The notes beneath the pieces were generated by a model. It was given only the letters and a program-made list of their open reading frames with translations, did not search any database and had not been told where the DNA came from. The position numbers were made by a program, and so were the translations under genes. This document shows positions 57,119 through 64,000 of a DNA stretch of 64,000 nucleotides, in pieces. The stretch spans positions 170,699 through 234,698 of the forward strand of contig JAFKFN010000004.1 in NCBI GenBank assembly GCA_017308255.1, written 5' to 3'. The DNA is from Altererythrobacter sp. Its GTDB lineage: Bacteria; Pseudomonadota; Alphaproteobacteria; Sphingomonadales; Sphingomonadaceae. Positions within the stretch are counted from its first letter, which is position 1. Every line of letters begins with the position of its first letter.

Positions 57119-57778
57119 CTACCCTTCCCGCGCAGCCCTGATCGCCATCCCCCCCGCAAACGGCGCGATCGCTACCAGCAGCAGGCTGATCGCCCCGGTC
57201 AGCGCGATGCCCGCGTTTCCGCCGGTCGAAAGCGCCCCCGCGCCGAACACCAGCAGCGGCACGGCCAGCGGGATCAGCAGCAGGCCGGACAGCGCCGCGC
57301 CGCCGCGCATGCCCACGGTTAGCGCGGCGATGATCAAGCCCACCGCCGCCAGCCCGGGCGTCCCTGCCAGCAGCCCCAGCTCCACGGTGCGCAGCGTCGC
57401 CCTGTCCAGGCCCAGCAGGGCAGCGGCGGGGAGGGTGGCCAGCATCAGCGGCGGGCCGAAGCTCAGCCAGTGGGCCAGCAGGCGCACGGCCACCACCAGT
57501 TCCTCTGCCACGCCGCGCAGGGCCAGCTGATCGAAGAACCCCTGCTCGACATCGCTCGCCAGCAGCCGGTCGAGTGGCAGGATCGCGGCCAGCAGCGCGG
57601 CCACCCAGATCACCCCGCCGCCGGTCCGCGCCAGCAGCTCGGGCGCCGGCCCCACCGCGAAGGGGAACAGCATGGCGACGGCGATGAAGAACAGCAGTGG
57701 CAGCAGCGTCGCCCCGCGCCGCGAGCTGCCGAGCATCCGCGCCACATCGCGCCGCAGCAGGGCTAGGGCCACGCTCAT
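57119..57778 (-). CDS. ccmB: Heme exporter membrane subunit CcmB
   Basis: A 219-residue protein with six membrane helices. ATG at 57778 gives [16 protein letters not shown]; the DQLALRG and LLPLLFF stretches fit the family. With CcmA it forms the ABC transporter of cytochrome c maturation system I. The start overlaps the ccmA stop (ATGA). Other ccm genes are not in this window. Confidence 0.94.
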   Translation of the reverse strand: MSVALALLRRDVARMLGSSRRGATLLPLLFFIAVAMLFPFAVGPAPELLARTGGGVIWVAALLAAILPLDRLLASDVEQGFFDQLALRGVAEELVVAVRLLAHWLSFGPPLMLATLPAAALLGLDRATLRTVELGLLAGTPGLAAVGLIIAALTVGMRGGAALSGLLLIPLAVPLLVFGAGALSTGGNAGIALTGAISLLLVAIAPFAGGMAIRAAREG

Positions 57779-58359
57779 ACGGCGTAGTCCGCCAGCACCA
57801 GCCGCTTGAGGGCCGGCACGTCGAACGGCTGGTGCGAAGCGATCACCGCCATGCCGCCGCCTGCCAGATAAGCCGCCAGATGGCCCTGAAAATCCGCCGC
57901 GGCCTGCCCATCCAGGCCGTTCAGCGGCTCGTCCAGCAGCCACAGCGGCGCGGCGCGCGCGTTGGACAGGAGGATCGCGGCCCGCTTGCGCTGCCCGGTC
58001 GAGAGATAGCGCACCGGCACGTCCATCATTGCATCGAGCCCCAGCCGCGCCGTCGCCTCCACGCCATAACCGCCGCCGTCGATCCGCTCCCAGAACGCCA
58101 GCGCGCGGCCCAGCGGCAGATCGCCGTCGAGCGGCAGGCGCTCATCCAGCAGCGCGATATCGGCGGGGCGATCGACAGAGCCCGAAAGCGGGCGTAGCAG
58201 CCCGGCCAGAATACGCAGCAGGCTCGATTTGCCGGTCCCGTTCGGCCCGACCACCTGCAACGCCTCGCCGGGCTGGAGTTCGAACGAAAGCCCACGGAAC
58301 AGCAGCCGCTCGCCGCGGCGGCAGGCAAGGTCCGTCGCGAGAAGGCGGGCGGGTTCCAT
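57775..58359 (-). CDS. ccmA: Heme exporter ATPase CcmA
   Basis: A 194-residue ABC ATPase. Walker A is GPNGTGKSS, the signature [10 protein letters not shown] and Walker [13 protein letters not shown]. It drives heme transfer with CcmB for cytochrome c biogenesis, which suits the c-type lipoprotein in this window. Divergent from phhB, with 53 bases between them. Confidence 0.95.
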   Translation of the reverse strand: MEPARLLATDLACRRGERLLFRGLSFELQPGEALQVVGPNGTGKSSLLRILAGLLRPLSGSVDRPADIALLDERLPLDGDLPLGRALAFWERIDGGGYGVEATARLGLDAMMDVPVRYLSTGQRKRAAILLSNARAAPLWLLDEPLNGLDGQAAADFQGHLAAYLAGGGMAVIASHQPFDVPALKRLVLADYAV

Positions 58360-58412
58360 GGCCGTCCCGACTAGGGCAGAAGGCCCGAGCCGACAAGCAA
58401 GGGAGCACCGTG

Positions 58413-58706
58413 ATGCCCATCCCTCCACTGACCGATGCCGAACGCGCCGAAGCGCTGGCCGCTTTGCCCGATTGGTCCCCACGCGCCGATGGTCTCGCCA
58501 TGGAGCGGCGGTTCAAGTTCCGCGATTTCAGCGAAGCCTTCGCCTTCATGACCCGCCTGGCCCTGCTGGCCGAAAAGCACGATCATCACCCCGAATGGTC
58601 GAACGTCTACAACCGCGTGACAGTGGTCCTCACCACGCACGACGCCGGCGGCCTGTCGGAACGCGACACGAAGCTGGCCAAAGCGATCGACAAACTGCTC
58701 GGCTAA
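58413..58706 (+). CDS. phhB: Pterin-4a-carbinolamine dehydratase
   Basis: A 97-residue enzyme with the PCD motif [16 protein letters not shown], whose histidines bind the pterin. ATG at 58413 follows AAGGGAGCACC; a GTG directly before is in frame. It recycles the cofactor of aromatic amino acid hydroxylases or acts as a pterin-dependent regulator. No phhA is adjacent. Confidence 0.94.
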   Translation: MPIPPLTDAERAEALAALPDWSPRADGLAMERRFKFRDFSEAFAFMTRLALLAEKHDHHPEWSNVYNRVTVVLTTHDAGGLSERDTKLAKAIDKLLG

Positions 58707-58712
58707 GTGCTT

Positions 58713-58787
58713 CCGCGCAGGCGGGAATCCAGCGAGAGAAGAACGCGCCCGCAGCGCTCATTGTGCCCTGGGTCCCCGCTTGCGCGG
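58713..58787 (+). repeat. Interspersed inverted repeat, CCGCGCAGGCGGG family
   Basis: Arms CCGCGCAGGCGGGAATCCAG (58713-58732) and CTGGGTCCCCGCTTGCGCGG (58768-58787) pair with four mismatches. This is a further repeat type, placed after phhB and before the CGCGGAG-rich element. It may end the phhB message. Confidence 0.7.
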
Positions 58788-58813
58788 GGGATGACGGAAA
58801 AGAAGAAGGGATT

Positions 58814-58966
58814 GTTTCACGCGGAGACGCGGAGGCGCGGAGAAGGAATGCATGGCGGCGAAGCCGCTGTTTTTCTTGGACGGTGGAACTAGCGGCGTGG
58901 TGGCTATTGCAAGCCGGCTTTGCCGGCAGCGCTACCCCTCCGCGCCTCCGCGTCTCCGCGTGACAC
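58814..58966. repeat. Interspersed inverted repeat, CGCGGAG-rich family, second copy
   Basis: Outer arms GTTTCACGCGGAGACGCGGA at 58814 and the complement ending CCGCGTGACAC at 58966. Inner GCGGCGAAGCCGCT and GCCGGCTTTGCCGGC hairpins are present. The same layout as the element at 36400. It lies between phhB and the S9 peptidase stop. Confidence 0.8.
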
Positions 58967-58973
58967 AATCTTT

Positions 58974-60950
58974 TCAGCGCCCCCGCACCCCCACCAGCTC
59001 TGCCCCCGCTTCGATCCGCGCGCTGGAGGCGTCCAGTTCGCCCGTGACCGGCTCCGCCCGGCCGCCGAGCACGGTGGCGAGGAAGTTTTCGGCCACGGCG
59101 TTGAACGCGATGTTGTTGGCCGGCTTGGCGAAGCCGTGGCCTTCATCGGGGAACACAACGTATGTCACCGGGATGCCGTGCGTCTGCATCGCCGCCACGA
59201 TCTGGTCGCTTTCCGCCTGCTTCACCCGCGGATCGTTCGCACCCTGGCCGATCAGCAGCGGGCGGCGAATGCGGTTTGCCTTGTGCAGCGGGCTGCGCTC
59301 GATCAGCAGTTGCTTGCCTTCAGGCGTGTTGGGGTTGCCCATCCGCTCGTAGAACTGCTTCACCAGCGGCTCCCAGTAAGGCGGGATCGTCTCCAGCAGG
59401 GTTTCAAGGTTGCTCGGCCCCACGATGTCCACCCCGCAGGCGAAGGTCTCGGGCGTGAAGGTCAGGCCCACCAGCGTGGCATAGCCGCCGTAGGAACCGC
59501 CCATGATCGCCACCTTGTCGCGCTCCGCCACGCCGCGTTCCACCGCCCATTCGACCGCGTCGATCAGGTCGTCGTGCATCCGGGCGCCCCATTCCAGGTT
59601 GGCGGCATTGACGAAGGCCTTGCCGAACCCGGTCGAGCCCCGGAAATTGACGGAGAGCACCGCGTAGCCCCGATTGGCCAGCCACTGGTGTGCGCGGTTA
59701 AAGCCATAGCCATCGCGCGCCCACGGGCCGCCGTGGACCAGCAGGACCATCGGCACCGGGACGCCGGGCACCCCGCGCTGCTGGGGGTCACTCCCCGGCG
59801 GCAGCGTCAGATAACTGACCAGCGCCAGCCCGTCGCGCGCGGGGATTTCCAGCTTATGCATCGGTACCAGCGGCGCCCCTTCCAGCTCCGGCCGGGTCAC
59901 GTAAAGCTCGGTCAGCGTCTGTGCCGTGCGATCGTAGAGATAGGCGCGGGCGGGGGCGGTCAGCGGGTCGTTGCCGACGATCCACTTGTCGTCCTCGTCG
60001 GTGCGCGATTGCACCGCGAATTCGCCCGGCAGCCGTTCTTTCAGCCAGTCGAGCGAGGCCTTGATCCCCGGATCGAGCGCGATCCATTCGGTCTTCAGGT
60101 AATTGACCGAATAGGCTTCCACCACGCCGCTCACCGGATGGCGCATGGTGCCGCCGATATCGGCCTTGGCGTCCTCCGCGATCAGGCGCTTCTCGCCCGT
60201 CGCGGTGTCTTCGGCGAAAAGAGCGGCGGTATCGCGGCCCCGGCTGTCATACCAGTACAGCGTCTTGCCGTCGGCGGTATAGCCGGCGGCGCCGGTGGTC
60301 AGCGCATCCTCCAGCGTGGTGCTTTCCCGCGGCGTTTCGGCGACGACGCCCTCGGTGATCTCGAACATGTCGGTGCCGCCGGCCGCGTTCTGCCGGATCG
60401 CGAAGCGCAGGGTCAGGGTGTCGTCGGCCAGGAAGCCGGCATAGCTGTCGTTCTCCAGCACCAAGTCGAGCGCGCCGCTGTTCAGGTCCAGCCGATGGAC
60501 ATCGTGGAACCGGGCATCGCGGTTGTTGAGGCCGATCAGCACCTTGTCCTTGATCGCCTGCGATGCGCCCACGATCCGCGCGCGGGTGTTCTCGAACGGC
60601 GTCAGGCAGCGTTCCGCGCCGCTGTCGATCTGGACCTGGTAAAGCAGGTAATTCTCGTCGCCCGCCTTGTCCTGGATATAGAGCACGCTGCGCGAATCCG
60701 GCGCGAAGAAGAACGTCGGGATCGGCCGGTCATCCGAATGGGTCATCAGCCGCGCGGCGGAAGGATCGGTGGCGGGCGCCAGCCAGACGTTCATCACCCC
60801 CTCGTGCGGCGCCATCCACGCCAGCCAGGCCCCGTCGGGGCTGATCTGCCCGCCCGAGCGGCTCGGATTCCCATAAAGCGCCTCGCGCGGGATCAGCGGC
60901 ACCTGATCCACGCGTTGGGCGGCGGAGTGACTAGTAGTAGTCTGGGGCAT
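58974..60950 (-). CDS. S9 family prolyl oligopeptidase-like serine peptidase
   Basis: A 658-residue cytoplasmic peptidase. Beta-propeller half (about 1-400) with repeats such as DGAWLAWMAP, then a hydrolase half. The Ser is in GGSYGGYATL (about residue 484), Asp in QGANDPRVKQ and His in FPDEGHGFA. ATG at 60950 is chosen by homology-like start MPQTTTSHSA; no signal peptide. It cuts short peptides, perhaps dipeptidyl or acylaminoacyl type. Confidence 0.92.
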   Translation of the reverse strand: MPQTTTSHSAAQRVDQVPLIPREALYGNPSRSGGQISPDGAWLAWMAPHEGVMNVWLAPATDPSAARLMTHSDDRPIPTFFFAPDSRSVLYIQDKAGDENYLLYQVQIDSGAERCLTPFENTRARIVGASQAIKDKVLIGLNNRDARFHDVHRLDLNSGALDLVLENDSYAGFLADDTLTLRFAIRQNAAGGTDMFEITEGVVAETPRESTTLEDALTTGAAGYTADGKTLYWYDSRGRDTAALFAEDTATGEKRLIAEDAKADIGGTMRHPVSGVVEAYSVNYLKTEWIALDPGIKASLDWLKERLPGEFAVQSRTDEDDKWIVGNDPLTAPARAYLYDRTAQTLTELYVTRPELEGAPLVPMHKLEIPARDGLALVSYLTLPPGSDPQQRGVPGVPVPMVLLVHGGPWARDGYGFNRAHQWLANRGYAVLSVNFRGSTGFGKAFVNAANLEWGARMHDDLIDAVEWAVERGVAERDKVAIMGGSYGGYATLVGLTFTPETFACGVDIVGPSNLETLLETIPPYWEPLVKQFYERMGNPNTPEGKQLLIERSPLHKANRIRRPLLIGQGANDPRVKQAESDQIVAAMQTHGIPVTYVVFPDEGHGFAKPANNIAFNAVAENFLATVLGGRAEPVTGELDASSARIEAGAELVGVRGR

Positions 60951-60971
60951 TGGCGGTATCCTAAGCTGTAT

Positions 60972-61001
60972 TATGTACATACACGGTGGTGTCTGATGCA
61001 A
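60972..61001 (-). promoter_or_regulatory. Candidate promoter of the S9 peptidase gene
   Basis: On the minus strand TTGCAT (61001-60996) and TACATA (60977-60972) are 18 bases apart, about 22 bases before the ATG at 60950. The region is A+T rich compared with neighbours. By consensus only. Confidence 0.35.
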
Positions 61002-61260
61002 CAGGGCGACGGGGGTGTTGACACCTGTGACAGTGTCCTGCGGGAATTGCGCTTCGAGACGTCAGTTTACCCACGCAGCGTCACTTTCGCGCGGAGAGTG
61101 TCGCTTGCACGATGCGGCAGATGTGCGAGAGGAATCATGAAGCCCGCGTGGCAGATCATAGCCATATAGGAAACAGGTTTGAGCAGACCTGTCTGCTGCG
61201 AGTTTTACTAATGATCTGCTTTGATGTTTCTATTGCGAGTGGGAAACCGTTCAGTTCGTG
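61002..61260. other. Non-coding intergenic region with two dyad sites
   Basis: The 361-base gap between the S9 peptidase and the secreted orphan gene shows no gene. It holds GACAC-8-GTGTC at 61020-61037 and the perfect 16-base dyad AGCAGACCTGTCTGCT at 61182-61197. Such dyads fit dimeric regulator sites. The base composition becomes A+T richer through this region. Confidence 0.45.
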
Positions 61261-61288
61261 TTGATCCTGTCGAAGAATCCCGTAGAAT
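61261..61288 (+). promoter_or_regulatory. Candidate sigma70 promoter of the secreted orphan gene
   Basis: TTGATC at 61261-61266 and TAGAAT at 61283-61288 are 16 bases apart. The gene's ATG is at 61312, so the leader would be about 17 bases with a GGGGGTGGGA ribosome site. Confidence 0.5.
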
Positions 61289-61311
61289 GTTTCCCCAACG
61301 GGGGTGGGAAA

Positions 61312-61761
61312 ATGCGATTCCTGGTTGGTTTCACGGCGGCTATTACACTGTTGGCCAGTGGTGCTAATGCTCAGAGCCAAATGATGCTTGAACCCTATTC
61401 GGCCTGGGCGATAAATTATGATGAAGATAGCTGCGCGTTACAGCGACAGTTTGGTGAAGAGGGGCGTCAAGCATTTCTTGAGCTAAGAGAGTTCGGTGAA
61501 ATAGACCGGGTGGTTCAAATAACCATAGCGTCGAAGGACTTCAAAAGGCGCGATGGTGAATTCAGGTTTGCAATTGACCCGCTGGAAAAAGAAACGAAGC
61601 GAGTACTCGGTTTCAATGTTCGTTTGGATTCTTCTTACGAAGGAAAGTTGTTTTCAGGCCAAATCGGGAGCGGAGACCCAAGGCTGGATGATGCATTTAG
61701 GGAATTTTTATCAGAGTCAAATTTACTAAATGATGATAAGGCACTTATATACTTGACGTAA
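61312..61761 (+). CDS. Secreted protein of unknown function, A+T-rich gene
   Basis: A 149-residue protein. ATG at 61312 starts a signal peptide MRFLVGFTAAITLLASGANA with cleavage near residue 20. The mature part has one Cys (DSCALQRQFGEEGRQAFLEL) and looks alpha/beta. Codon use is richer in A and T than in neighbouring genes, so it may be newly acquired. I do not recognise the family. It may be shorter than related proteins, but this cannot be checked here. Confidence 0.65.
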   Translation: MRFLVGFTAAITLLASGANAQSQMMLEPYSAWAINYDEDSCALQRQFGEEGRQAFLELREFGEIDRVVQITIASKDFKRRDGEFRFAIDPLEKETKRVLGFNVRLDSSYEGKLFSGQIGSGDPRLDDAFREFLSESNLLNDDKALIYLT

Positions 61762-61800
61762 CAGATAGGGATTCGTTAGTTGCCCGAGACAGGCCGGCGT

Positions 61801-62013
61801 TCAGATGAAACCAACCTCGGGAGTCTGCTCTATCAGAGCATGGAAGCGGCTTCCGAGGATGCGCTCGTCTTGGGCAATCCCTCTGAAGAGCGCCGCACCC
61901 TCATTGATGGTCAGTTTGATCTTCAGGCCGTCGCGCGCGATTTCCTTTCGCGTCTCACTTTTGCTGCTGAGTGAACCTTGCGGCGGGTTCGAATGCCCGG
62001 GCCCAGTCAGCGG
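61801..62013 (-). other. Open minus-strand frame without start codon, possible frameshifted tail
   Basis: From 62013 to the TGA at 61801-61803 a minus-strand frame is open for 70 codons but has no ATG, GTG or TTG. Its second part reads KEIARDGLKIKLTINEGA and RGIAQDERILGSRFHALIEQ, with coding-like composition. It is the +1 frame relative to the end of the HEPN-like gene, so it could be a former C-terminus cut off by a base insertion, or a +1 shift product. Confidence 0.3.
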
Positions 62014-62617
62014 CTATTGTGTCCAGGGTATCGGCCGATCCTTCGCTTATTTCGTAGCTTAGTTCCTTACCCTTAAGGACACAGGTGTAATGGCCGTCAT
62101 GAATTCCACCGCCGAGGGTGATGGTGGTGTCGAGTTCGCCGCTGAAGTTGAACCGGCTGACATCTCCGGCGCGGATGACGTTCCGGGCGGCCCTTTCTGG
62201 CGTTGCGTTGATCTCATTCGGGTGACCGGCAGCATTCCGAAGTTTTGCCAAATTGGGGAATGCCTTAGTTAGGGTCTGCTGGGCACGTTCCTTCGCCTCC
62301 GTGTCGAGTTGCGAGGCGATGGTGGGAGTGCGGTAGAGCAAGTCCTGATTGATCGCCTGTGTGCCCATCCAGAAGTCGTAGAGGCACATGGCCCCTCCGC
62401 GAGCGGCAATGAAGGGCCATTTTTGAGTTATAGATCTCCGCTCATCGCCAACCTCGAATGCGCGCCACGAGTTGTCAGTTTCCCGATAAAGCATAACTGA
62501 AGCGCGGAACTCGGCGGCGGCGAGGCTCAGCCCCATAAGCGCGTGATTCAGTGAGCGGGCGGGTTCCTGCTCGTTCTCAGGTAGGGCACGAGCTGCTAAG
62601 GTTGGCATTATGAGCAT
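61955..62617 (-). CDS. Helical protein with HEPN-like RX4H motif, unknown function
   Basis: A 220-residue protein. ATG at 62617 has GGAGGTG before it. Long helices at about 21-46, 62-92 and 108-130 are followed by a strand-rich part (FNFSGELDTTITLGGGIHDG). LRNAAGHPNE at 126-135 contains R127 and H132 in an RX4H arrangement at the end of a helix, as in HEPN ribonuclease-like domains. HEPN proteins are common in toxin and defence systems; activity is inference. Its start overlaps head-to-head with a truncated gene on the plus strand. Confidence 0.6.
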   Translation of the reverse strand: MLIMPTLAARALPENEQEPARSLNHALMGLSLAAAEFRASVMLYRETDNSWRAFEVGDERRSITQKWPFIAARGGAMCLYDFWMGTQAINQDLLYRTPTIASQLDTEAKERAQQTLTKAFPNLAKLRNAAGHPNEINATPERAARNVIRAGDVSRFNFSGELDTTITLGGGIHDGHYTCVLKGKELSYEISEGSADTLDTIAADWARAFEPAARFTQQQK

Positions 62618-62738
62618 GACACCTCCAGACGAACTGTCTCAGGAAGAAGCCGATCGGCGGCGCGACGAAGCCCTTAAGCGCGCCTTGGTGAGATGGTGCC
62701 GGTTTTCTGGACAGGGTGTTAAGCTAGTCCCGACCTGA
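62610..62738 (+). pseudogene. Small gene truncated by the IS3-family insertion
   Basis: The ATG at 62610 opens MSMTPPDELSQEEADRRRDE then ALKRAL; the IS left end begins at 62689, after which the frame continues with IS-derived residues to a stop at 62738. The RRRDEALKRAL pattern recalls short charged proteins of alphaproteobacteria that end with PPKPH, so the C-terminus was probably lost. The start lies 8 bases inside the start of the divergent HEPN-like gene. Confidence 0.5.
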
Positions 62739-62753
62739 AGGACTGGTACGGGA

Positions 62754-63052
62754 ATGAAGACGACGAGGAAGCGCTACAGCGCCGATTTTAAGGCCAAGGT
62801 TGCGCTGGAAGCGATCCGGGGCGATCTGACGCTGGCGATCTGACGCTGGCGGAACTGGCAGCCAAGCATGGCGTGCACCACACGATGATCGCGTCCTGGA
62901 AGCGGCAGGCCATCGACGGGATGGCAGGCACGTTCTCCGGGGCTGGCGATGTGGCTAAGGCCGTCAGCGAGGGCGAGGTCGAAAGGCTGCACGCCAAGAT
63001 CGGGCAATTGGTCGTCGAGCGGGATTTTTTAGCGAAAGCCTTCGGTCGATGA
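62754..63052 (+). pseudogene. IS3-family transposase OrfA, frameshifted
   Basis: ATG at 62754 begins MKTTRKRYSADFKAKVALEA, the usual OrfA helix-turn-helix start. A 14-base tandem duplication (GATCTGACGCTGGC at 62823 and 62837) shifts the frame into a TGA 9 codons later. Beyond it the original frame continues (HGVHHTMIASWKRQAIDG, VERDFLAKAFGR) to the TGA at 63050, which overlaps the OrfB start. One copy removed would restore OrfA. Confidence 0.85.
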
Positions 63053-63939
63053 GCGTGAACCGGAGGCGGGCGATGGTCGAAGCTGCTCACCCCCGCCTGT
63101 CGATCACGGCACAGTGCCGCCTGCTGCGGATCAGCCGCTCGTCCTATTACTATGCCCCGGTGCCGGAGACGGATGAGACGCTCGCGCTGATGACAGTGAT
63201 CGACGCGACGTTCATGGACTGCCCGTGGTACGGCAGCCGCCAGATGGCGCGGCACCTGCGGCGTGCCGGGCACGAGGTCGGTCGCCGTCGGGTGCGACGC
63301 CTGATGGCGAAGATGGGTCTGGCGCCGATCTACCAGCGGCCCCGCACGAGTGATCCGCACCCGCAGCACCGGGTCTATCCGTATCTGCTGAGCAAGCTGG
63401 CGATCGAACGGCCCAATCACGTGTGGTGCGCCGACGTGACGTACATCCCGATGCGCCGTGGCTTCCTCTATCTGGTGGCGATCATGGACTGGGCGACCCG
63501 CAAGGTGCTGGCCTGGCGGCTGTCGAACACGATGGATGCCGGCTTCTGTGTCGCGGCGCTGGAGGAGGCATTGGCCCGGTTCGGCAAGCCGGAAATCTTC
63601 AACACGGACCAGGGCAGCCAGTTCACCAGCTACGCCTTCACCAGCGTGCTGCGCGACGCCGAGGTCCGCATCAGCATGGATGGCCGGGGCCGGTGGATGG
63701 ACAACGTCTTCATCGAACGCCTCTGGCGATCCCTGAAGTACGAGTGCGTCTATCTCCACGCCTTCGAGACCGGCTCGGAGCTGCGGGCTGGCCTTGGCCG
63801 GTGGATCACCTATTACAACACCCAGCGTCCGCACTCGGGACTGGCCGGGAGAACCCCGGTTGAGGCCTATCGGCGGATGGGGCAATCAGATCATGGGGGG
63901 CATGCCCCCCATGATCTGATGATCAAACAGGCGGCATGA
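63049..63939 (+). CDS. IS3-family transposase OrfB (DDE integrase)
   Basis: A 296-residue integrase-fold protein. It begins with the HTH-like MVEAAHPRLSITAQCRLL section and the DDE triad is D129 (CADVTYIP), D187 (FNTDQGSQFTS) and E223 (NVFIERLWRSLKYE), with 35 residues between the last two as expected. In IS3 elements OrfAB fusion by -1 frameshift is the active transposase; OrfA is broken here. A perfect palindrome lies in its last codons. Confidence 0.95.
   Translation: MSVNRRRAMVEAAHPRLSITAQCRLLRISRSSYYYAPVPETDETLALMTVIDATFMDCPWYGSRQMARHLRRAGHEVGRRRVRRLMAKMGLAPIYQRPRTSDPHPQHRVYPYLLSKLAIERPNHVWCADVTYIPMRRGFLYLVAIMDWATRKVLAWRLSNTMDAGFCVAALEEALARFGKPEIFNTDQGSQFTSYAFTSVLRDAEVRISMDGRGRWMDNVFIERLWRSLKYECVYLHAFETGSELRAGLGRWITYYNTQRPHSGLAGRTPVEAYRRMGQSDHGGHAPHDLMIKQAA
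63885..63920. repeat. Perfect 36-base palindrome in the 3' end of OrfB
   Basis: The bases from ATCAGATCATGGGGGGCA (63885-63902) are followed by their exact complement TGCCCCCCATGATCTGAT (63903-63920). It codes for the SDHGGHAPHDLM segment. In RNA it would form a very stable hairpin without loop, just upstream of the right end of the IS. Confidence 0.95.
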
Positions 63940-64000
63940 ACGACAACCGGGATTAGCTTAACTCAGCCGCCAAACCGTCCAAGAAGGCGGGACCACCTCA

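Larger units (their letters stand above)
62689..64000 (+). mobile_element. IS3-family insertion sequence
   Basis: 1312 bases from TGAGATGGTGCCGG at 62689 to CCACCTCA at 64000. The ends are imperfect inverted repeats: the left start TGAGATGGTGCCGGTTTTCTGGAC against the right-end complement TGAGGTGGTCCCGCCTTCTTGGAC, with a further shared GTTAAGCTA block inside. Two overlapping transposase frames fill it. The target duplication on the right lies outside the window; the left flank is TGG. The element cuts a small gene. Its right end coincides with the last base of the window. Confidence 0.9.

Noticed and set aside
61780-61974. Plus-strand frame after the secreted orphan gene
   Set aside because: Starts with TTG without ribosome site and has weaker coding-like base pattern than the minus-strand frame in the same place.
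61980-62010. GGTTCGAATGCC resembling a tRNA T-arm
   Set aside because: It lies inside the HEPN-like coding region and no acceptor, D or anticodon arm can be folded around it.

Overview
The window looks like chromosome of an alphaproteobacterium of the order Sphingomonadales (Novosphingobium- or Sphingobium-like). The reasons are the high G+C content, the gene order argS, SPOR protein, nagZ, scpA, scpB, tatA, tatB, tatC, the ispH-thrB-rnhA block, the short ArgC, and a LigW-like amidohydrolase of a type known from lignin-degrading sphingomonads. Species placement is inference.

Layout. 1-5.2 kb is accessory metabolism: the end of an AraC-type regulator, a secreted class A acid phosphatase lacking one signature residue, a LigW-like amidohydrolase with a small membrane protein, dodecin, and a CoA-transferase overlapping an esterase. 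5.4-14.8 kb holds an M16 protease, an ATP-grasp protein, clpB with a heat-shock-like promoter, a sulfotransferase remnant, an HSD10-like dehydrogenase with MTA phosphorylase, and a MarR regulator. 14.8-22.2 kb on the minus strand is a Tad/Flp pilus operon (cpaA, cpaB, cpaC, cpaD, cpaE, tadB, tadC) with no cpaF ATPase gene between cpaE and tadB and no pilin gene. 22.2-34.6 kb is housekeeping: a hydrolase/oxidoreductase pair, rnhA-thrB-ispH, then argS through tatC.

34.7-49.9 kb carries two amidohydrolase/dehydrogenase genes on the minus strand, ilvA, an SDR overlapping a GH130-like glycosidase, bpt, the outer-membrane assembly pair tamA-tamB, a phage-type lysozyme, a c-type cytochrome lipoprotein and a DUF983 protein. 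50-58.7 kb holds glnB-glnA behind a sigma54-like promoter, an M17 aminopeptidase, an SH3 protein and argC in a row, then map, ccmA-ccmB and phhB. 59-61 kb is an S9 peptidase. From 61.0 kb base composition drops and the content turns accessory: a secreted orphan protein, a HEPN-like protein, a small gene cut by an IS3-family element, and the IS itself, which ends on the last base of the window.

Several families of interspersed inverted repeats occupy many of the intergenic gaps, including gaps inside the scp and tat operons and one at the start codon of an amidohydrolase. The least explained part is the 61.0-62.7 kb segment next to the IS element. No complete new system can be demonstrated from the sequence alone.
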